64,000 nucleotides of DNA, taken from Dactylellina haptotyla (lineage: Eukaryota; Ascomycota; Orbiliomycetes; Orbiliales; Orbiliaceae). The stretch covers positions 124,001 through 188,000 of the forward strand of contig CM062381.1 of assembly GCA_031310005.1 (NCBI GenBank), given 5' to 3'. The notes under the pieces are model-generated. The model made no database searches. It was not told the DNA's origin and was given only the letters and a program-made list of their open reading frames with translations. A program made the position numbers and the translations under genes. This document shows positions 58,235 through 64,000 of this stretch, one piece after another; position 1 is the first letter of the stretch; every line of letters begins with the position of its first letter.

Positions 58235-59667
58235 AGCGGAGCGAATTCAAACACATTTTGCCGCGGCATGTCGCGAAATAGGCATTCGATATGTATGAAT
58301 CTTAAGGGGCGCACATCATTGCCTCTAGCTAAGCCTTTTGCCCATCGAAACATTGTTGTTTGGCTACTGGGTCTCAGAGAGTAGATGGATAACAATCTTT
58401 CGGGTTAGCGTTCGGTGAGACATCTGTGGGTGCTGGTACGGCAAGCATGAATTCTGGGTTGCCGAAGCGAGCTTACCAGCTGCTCAACTTATCTTCACAA
58501 GCTAGAAAGCTTAAGCTGTCGTGTGGGCCAAAATGTCGTGCTTTTACGGTGGCGAAGACATGACCGATGCCCAGCTCCACATGCCGGGCCGTTGCTTTCA
58601 ACTTTCCCTGATAAACAAGAGACTCTTATCGTCCAAGAAGATCGTAGCTGCCCATCTAGGACCTCTAACCCGATTAATTATTTTGGGTTGGTGTGATCTT
58701 CGTGGGGTCGCGGCATCCCCCAGTACTTGGTTTGTCTCAGTTAGAGGCTATAGGCGTCCCTATATATGGTCCTGAATGCTATGTCTGTGATAAGACCCCA
58801 CTTCTTCCCGAGGTGCTATTGAATGCACTTCAAAAAATATAAAAGGCAGGCATTGTTGGAATCGCCGTACAATTTACACAATCGCGTGAGGGATCGGTCT
58901 GTGGGTATCTTGTTGCATCGTTGCTTGGGTAGCCTTGTCCTGAACCCGAACACCTGCCCGATAAGGCTGTTGTCCGGCCTGCTGAATGGCGCACTCGCTG
59001 CCCGCGTGGCGGTTTGCCCAGCTCCTGTCATGGACAAACAGCTCCAGAATTGGTAGGCGAGAAGGTGCAACAGCCCCACCTTTGCATCCTTCTTTATAAT
59101 TTTTACCAGGGCAGGTTCGTCGCAGCGCTTGCAATGGGACGGATCAACGACTTAGGTTGGCTACCTAAGATTTCGACTTCTGCAGCTTGCTTTTGGGCTA
59201 TCTGATAGCGATGTTCGAGCCGATGTTGAACCCGTTAAAGAGCAAAATGATATCGTGATTTTGAACCTTCTTAGCCACCCCAATCAGCCGATCTGGACTA
59301 GCTTTGGGTAGGTCAAATCCAGCACTGTGGATCCAAATGCTATGGCCACAATCAAGATTTCTAACGTTTAATTTCTTATCAGTACTGTGCCTTCTGGAGC
59401 CTCGTAAATGATGCAGTCAGACAGAAGTCTCGGTTTTGGCTATCCCTAATCTGAGTACTTGGGTCGATATAGGACCCCCGTCGCCCGCATTCAATCTTGT
59501 CCAGACATTTCTGATTTTCAATTTTCAAACTTTCAATAACTTCGGATCAGAATCGAGACATTGGGTGTGGCCTACGACGGCATCCAAGAAATAGCAAATG
59601 GTAGAAATCAATCGACTTGTATAGAGCACGGCTTCGATCTGCAAAGAGGAACACAGGAACCATAGCC
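58235..59667. other. Intergenic region, no supported gene
   Basis: About 1.4 kb. Open frames at 58521-58775 and 58816-59134 (both strands) overlap and lack any domain. Contains the promoter of the Pth11-like gene. Confidence 0.35.
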
Positions 59668-61288
59668 ATGGCTTCGCCCCGAGATGTTACACTGGCTAAC
59701 AATGTCGCACTGTACTTGGGTTGCGCCGCTCGGCACAAGTTCACCAACACGAAGATTATGGATTGCATAGTAGCGACTGCCGAGATGTACGACCGTAATC
59801 CAAATACGACAATCCAAGACATTGCGGAATACTATGCGGCACCAGTCTACGAGATTGATATGTTTCGCCTTTCATGGTTTGATGGCAGCGATGCACTGAT
59901 GAGGGAAGGCATGCAGCATCTGCGAGATATTGAACCCATTCTACCGCATCCAAAATTTTATCCTGCCCTCATCCCCTTGGTAGTCGCCTTTACCGTTGTC
60001 GGGACACTGGTAATGATGGCGCGGTTCTATTCGAGACTTTCGATTCTGGGTAGAATACCATTCTACGATTGGTTGATGCTGATTGGTTTTGTATGTCTCT
60101 TACTTAAGCCAATCATGTTTCAATAAGAGAAAATAGACTGACATCCCTCAGGTTATCGCAGAAACCATGATGGGAGTTATAATTGCCGATGCTTACACAG
60201 CTAGGAATGGCACTTCTAACTACGATCAAACTTGGACAGATATTTCCAACGACTGCATAGTATGTTTAGCCAAAGTTCGAAATAATTCTAAGGGCGGCTG
60301 ACTTACATTATATCATCTAGTTCCTTAACATCCGTGATGTACTTTACCCAGTCGCCGCCCTCATAATCAAATCCTCACTTTTGCTATTCTACTGGCGTTT
60401 ATCACCCGATAGCAGAGGGATGCTTCGGTGGGTGATAATTGGTACATTTATTGTTTCCCTCGGCAGCGCCGTTCCGGCTGCGGTCGTGAATCTCGTATAT
60501 TACGGCAAAGTCGACTGGTGGAACTATATCCTCGACCCAACTTTGACAGCAAAGACATGGCTCGACTATCCACTTGAGTTTATGATAACTGGAGCGCTAA
60601 ATATCCTCACCGATGTGATTATCTGGTAATTAATTTTCAGTTCTCTTTATATGACATTGTCTTTTCTTCTAACTTGTGGTCGGTACACAGGGTAATACCG
60701 ATTATCCTTATCTGGGGCCCAATGAGAAAACGTGGTAAACCAGAACGGATTGCAACGCTCATGTTATTTGTGCTAGGCGCTGTGTAAGTCTTTATATATT
60801 ATTGAGAATTCCTAAAGCGATGCTAATAATTGCCAAATAGTGTCGTTGTAACTGGGGCTCTTAGAATAGCCACATTCTGGGAATTGACAAAACAGGGCGG
60901 TACAGGACCGCTCGCTAAAATTCCGATCTCGGTTTGGACTATGTATGTGATCTCTATATTGAGCCTTTAGGATCCACTGCTAACGTTTCACTCTTACAGA
61001 ATTGAGATCCAGCTGGCTATAATCTGCGCCAGTGTGCCCGCACTACGTGCCCTCGTAGTGAAATATTTCCCTAAACTTCTAGGGGTTCGGAATTCTCTCA
61101 TACTCGGATCTGTGATCCGTCGCAGATCTAGGGCTTCTCGAGGGCCGGACTTGGATACATTCAACGACATAGATTCTAAGAAACGAATCTCGTCCGTTCA
61201 TTCAGGATTGCCCCCTGCAGTGAAGCTTCACCATATACCATCACGGGACTCTCGATCAACCTTAGATCCAATTGATGAATATGTTTAA
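59668..61288 (+). CDS. Pth11-like/rhodopsin-fold integral membrane protein
   Basis: Six exons: 59668-60090, 60152-60259, 60321-60625, 60691-60783, 60841-60942, 61000-61288; introns 57-65 nt, all phases fit; 439 residues. The ATG at 59668 has a good context (AGCCATGG). Seven hydrophobic spans begin at about residue 112: ALIPLVVAFTVVGTLVMMAR, FYDWLMLIGFVIAETMMG, IRDVLYPVAALIIKSSLLLF, WVIIGTFIVSLGSAV, LEFMITGALNILTDVIIWV, TLMLFVLGAVVVVTGALR and IEIQLAIICASVPALRAL. The DWLMLIG, FYWRL, NILTDV and ASVPALRAL motifs are those of the fungal rhodopsin-domain/Pth11-like family, putative plasma-membrane receptors. The C-tail is cytosolic and Ser/Arg-rich. Unusual is the soluble N-terminal extension of about 105 residues without signal peptide or a CFEM domain. 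Confidence 0.88.
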
Positions 61289-64000
61289 ATGTTTTTATTT
61301 CTGTGCGGTTGTATCTCTTTTGTCATTTTTCGGGTTTCTTTCTCCCGCATATTTTCGGAATTTTTCGGGACCAACGAACGGATTGCTGGATTCGCACATG
61401 GCTTTTGGAAGTAGGAACATTGCCTGGGACAGTTCCTACAAGGAGTTTACTTATGATTGTTTAGAATCACATACCCTGATGATACCCTGTTGATTTGTTT
61501 TGACCTTTGAAACGATATCCCTGTTGAGAATTCGTACCTTTTTTGATCTTTTTATGGTCTTGGTTGTTGAAAGGTAACGAGAATGGAAAGCAGATCTAGC
61601 CAATTAAAACTAAATAACATATATAGAGGCGCATGGAACGAATTTCGTCCAAGCTTTAGTCTGAATGTGTAGTGAAAAAAAACCAAAAGGAGATATTCCA
61701 AGTTATAAACTTGACCCTGGACAAGGCTTAATACAGTTGGGCTTTAAAGGGTTCTAGAGTCTACCAATGTGGTCTGATGCGGTCCCACTGCCACTGTAAA
61801 CTTGACAATCTTCAAGAGCTAGAAATAAGTCCTCTACTTAGACAATAAGCTTAAATTCGTGGCTCAATATTATTGACAACTTCTATGCTATATACATACA
61901 TCGGACAGAGTCACATAAACTAAACCCGAATTCAATTCTGCTCATATTTGAGCTTACATAAAAAGAGTATTATTACGACACTCAAAGCGACATATAGTAT
62001 ACTTATAAACTCGCTATAAGCTAACAAAGTCTCAAATTAGGAGGAATATCCCAGGAGGATAATGATTGCGACTGAGAGGAACAATGGAATCTCGCCAGCA
62101 GAATCTAGAACGCTAGGCCAGTTCACCATAGCTTGAGACCTACTAGCTATGGTTTGGTGTCTTAATAAGCTGTTACAACCTAATTCTAGATCAATTATAA
62201 GAATCAACGGGTAAATTATGAGGATGACGATATAACAGCTGAAAATTGAATTGAAGGGAATGAAGAGACCTTCCATAGATGAAGCATTTCGAAGTCATAA
62301 TCAGCAAAAGGTGGCAATATTTATTCGAATACCATAATGTTTTTACCTATACCCACTCTTGTATTCTTGCTAATCAAAGGCTCCAATTCGGAAACTTCGA
62401 TTTGGATGAAGTTTGGTCCACTAGTATCGAGTTTGGAGCGAGAGCAAAACTGCCCCATCTGGCTTCGAGACTGCTAGATATTTTGTGTTGTAGAGTATGG
62501 CTTTGTCGTGTGGTGCCCCGCAGAATCAACAAAGTGTACAGACCAATTCTGCCACATCGACTGTGGGTTAACGTTTCGGTATGTGCATAATCATCAATAT
62601 GCAATGTTAATTGAGGCTGGGTTGGCTATATGTATCTTGAAGCGATTTTGGATAATATTATCCCGCAAAGGTTCAACAAAACCAACCAAGAAAAGAAAAA
62701 TATACTACCTAATTGGATCAATAAAGACAGAAACCAAGCAACGGTATTTAAATTTAAAGTCTATAAATTGACCTTATGTCCCGCTCGGCTAAAGGAAGGA
62801 CTGGAAGGGTGCAAAAGGGCTCGGGAGTGTCTGCATGCCATATATCGAACCGGTGGAAACGAAGCGAGACGCGTGCATATCAATAGCACTGTTATTCTAA
62901 TGAGCGGGGATGTTTTAATTTAATAGGCTTTCTCCCACATTTGATTTGAAAGGGCCAGCGTGGAAAGTGTGAATAGCTCGTTGTACAACGTTGTATTATT
63001 CGCTAGCTTTAGATGATAGCCATTATGCATGAACGTTGAGATTTTCTGTGCGGCTGTTCTTTCTGCATCGGCAACACCAGCCACTTCCTGCCATATTCTG
63101 CATATCGATAAGCTATTATTGCAGGACGGTTCGGAATTTTTGTTCTGGATTCCGACAAGAACCCTTTTGCTGTTCCTCGAAAACATGCATGAGTTATGAC
63201 AGATGATCAACAGTACCTATGTATAGTTCACCCGCCTAATAGTTGGCAATTCCCTAATTATTTAATTGGTGACAGCGCCGAAATCACAAGCGGTCCGATC
63301 AGCATGACTTCTGTTTCTTTGGGTACGGAGGACAAGAAAATATCAGTATAGCCATCTAAGTATCTACAACCGGGCTTATTCGTCTTGCTTTAGCAAATGC
63401 CTTCCACTAAATTTGGCCTCGTCGATGCAAAATAGAAAAAGCACTTAAACGATCGACAACATAATCTGTAAAAAAATAGGATTCTGTCGTAAAAGTTGAT
63501 CAAACATGTCAATGTACAAGGATCCGGAAAGCTCTTGGGCTATGCTCTTTCCGAAGCTGATCTTACATTGTATATATGTGGAATATCTTGTCAGGTGGAA
63601 TTTGATTGTGATCTACGCTTCTCGAAGCAATTTGAAACATTGAGTCTTCTTCCACTGACACTGAGATACGGAAGTATAATACTTGCCTGACATAGATAGA
63701 GAGAACACAAGATACCCAAATTTGAGATATTGTTTTGAATAGCTCGGATTCATCCGTGGAAATTATAATTACGGAGCTCTCAGATCCCATTGATTAGCAT
63801 GCATTGGTTCGTCGGTTTCAGTTGACAATATAATATGCTTGCAGCAATGCAAAAGCTGATGGTTGTAGCTACCATAAGCTTCGAGTGTCTGTTCTCGTTT
63901 CACAGAGGCTAGAATAGTTCGGAATGGTTACAATAGGATCAAATAACGACAGAATATATAAGTACCTCAAGATCCCGTTTCCCAGATACATCCTCTTTCA
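61289..64000. other. AT-rich terminal region without supported genes
   Basis: About 2.7 kb with AT-rich composition, strongest at 61850-62240. Small open frames (for example 62037-62276 minus with two hydrophobic stretches, and 62920-63210 minus) have no recognised domain and no spliced extension that I could support. Confidence 0.4.

Noticed and set aside
62920-63210. Minus-strand frame with WQEVAGVADAERTAAQKI-like helical text
   Set aside because: It looks weakly coding but has no recognised family, no neighbouring exon and lies in an AT-rich stretch; too little support to call a gene.

Overview
The window is nuclear DNA from a filamentous ascomycete. Genes carry many short introns (about 45-100 nt) with GTRNGT donors, CTRAC-like branch points and YAG acceptors. 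The gene set is typically fungal: Pth11-like receptor, PHO84-type phosphate carrier, maltose-permease-type MFS, Rds1-like ferritin fold, kexin-site-rich chitinase. Pectinesterase plus several secreted proteins fit a plant-associated lifestyle. A Leotiomycete is plausible, but that is inference. All exon models were built by hand; for the genes called with high confidence every junction keeps frame.

Layout. 1-4024 (+): 3' part of a killer-toxin-like subgroup C GH18 chitinase. 4315-6014 (-): F-box-like protein. 7231-9018 (-): alpha-glucoside/maltose-type MFS permease. 11590-12202 (-): SnoaL/NTF2-like protein. 14779-15771 (+): secreted Rds1-like ferritin-fold protein. 16708-19067 (-): phosphate:H+ symporter. 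19653-21990 (-): six-exon protein of unknown function. 22914-24158 (+): GT1-like glycosyltransferase. 24272-25574 (+): unknown fungal protein. 25693-29522 (-): protein-kinase/Sel1-like/ankyrin fusion, with a kinase-like fragment nearby at 30262-30525. 31347-32363 (+): polytopic membrane protein. 33218-34577 (-): secreted pectinesterase. 35642-37539 (-): vacuolar Ca2+/H+ exchanger. 39520-40287 (-): small secretory-pathway protein ending in HDEL. 42317-47319 (+): 1650-residue RHS/YD-repeat protein with one intron. 49706-51904 (+): HypX-like formyltransferase/crotonase fusion. 52934-54094 (+): AIF/AMID-like FAD oxidoreductase. 54544-55546 (+): secreted unknown. 56020-58234 (+): S9 peptidase. 59668-61288 (+): Pth11-like seven-helix protein. 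The last 2.7 kb shows no convincing gene.

There is no obvious single pathway cluster. The two most unusual genes lie next to each other in a gene-poor stretch (40-52 kb): a bacterial-type RHS polymorphic-toxin-family protein that has gained a spliceosomal intron and a C-terminal tip I do not recognise, and a homologue of HypX, a factor best known from bacterial [NiFe]-hydrogenase maturation. Other points of interest are about ten kexin-type KR sites in the chitinase tail, a likely HDEL-retained protein, a kinase whose DFG motif reads DFS, and very small coding exons (4 and 16 nt).
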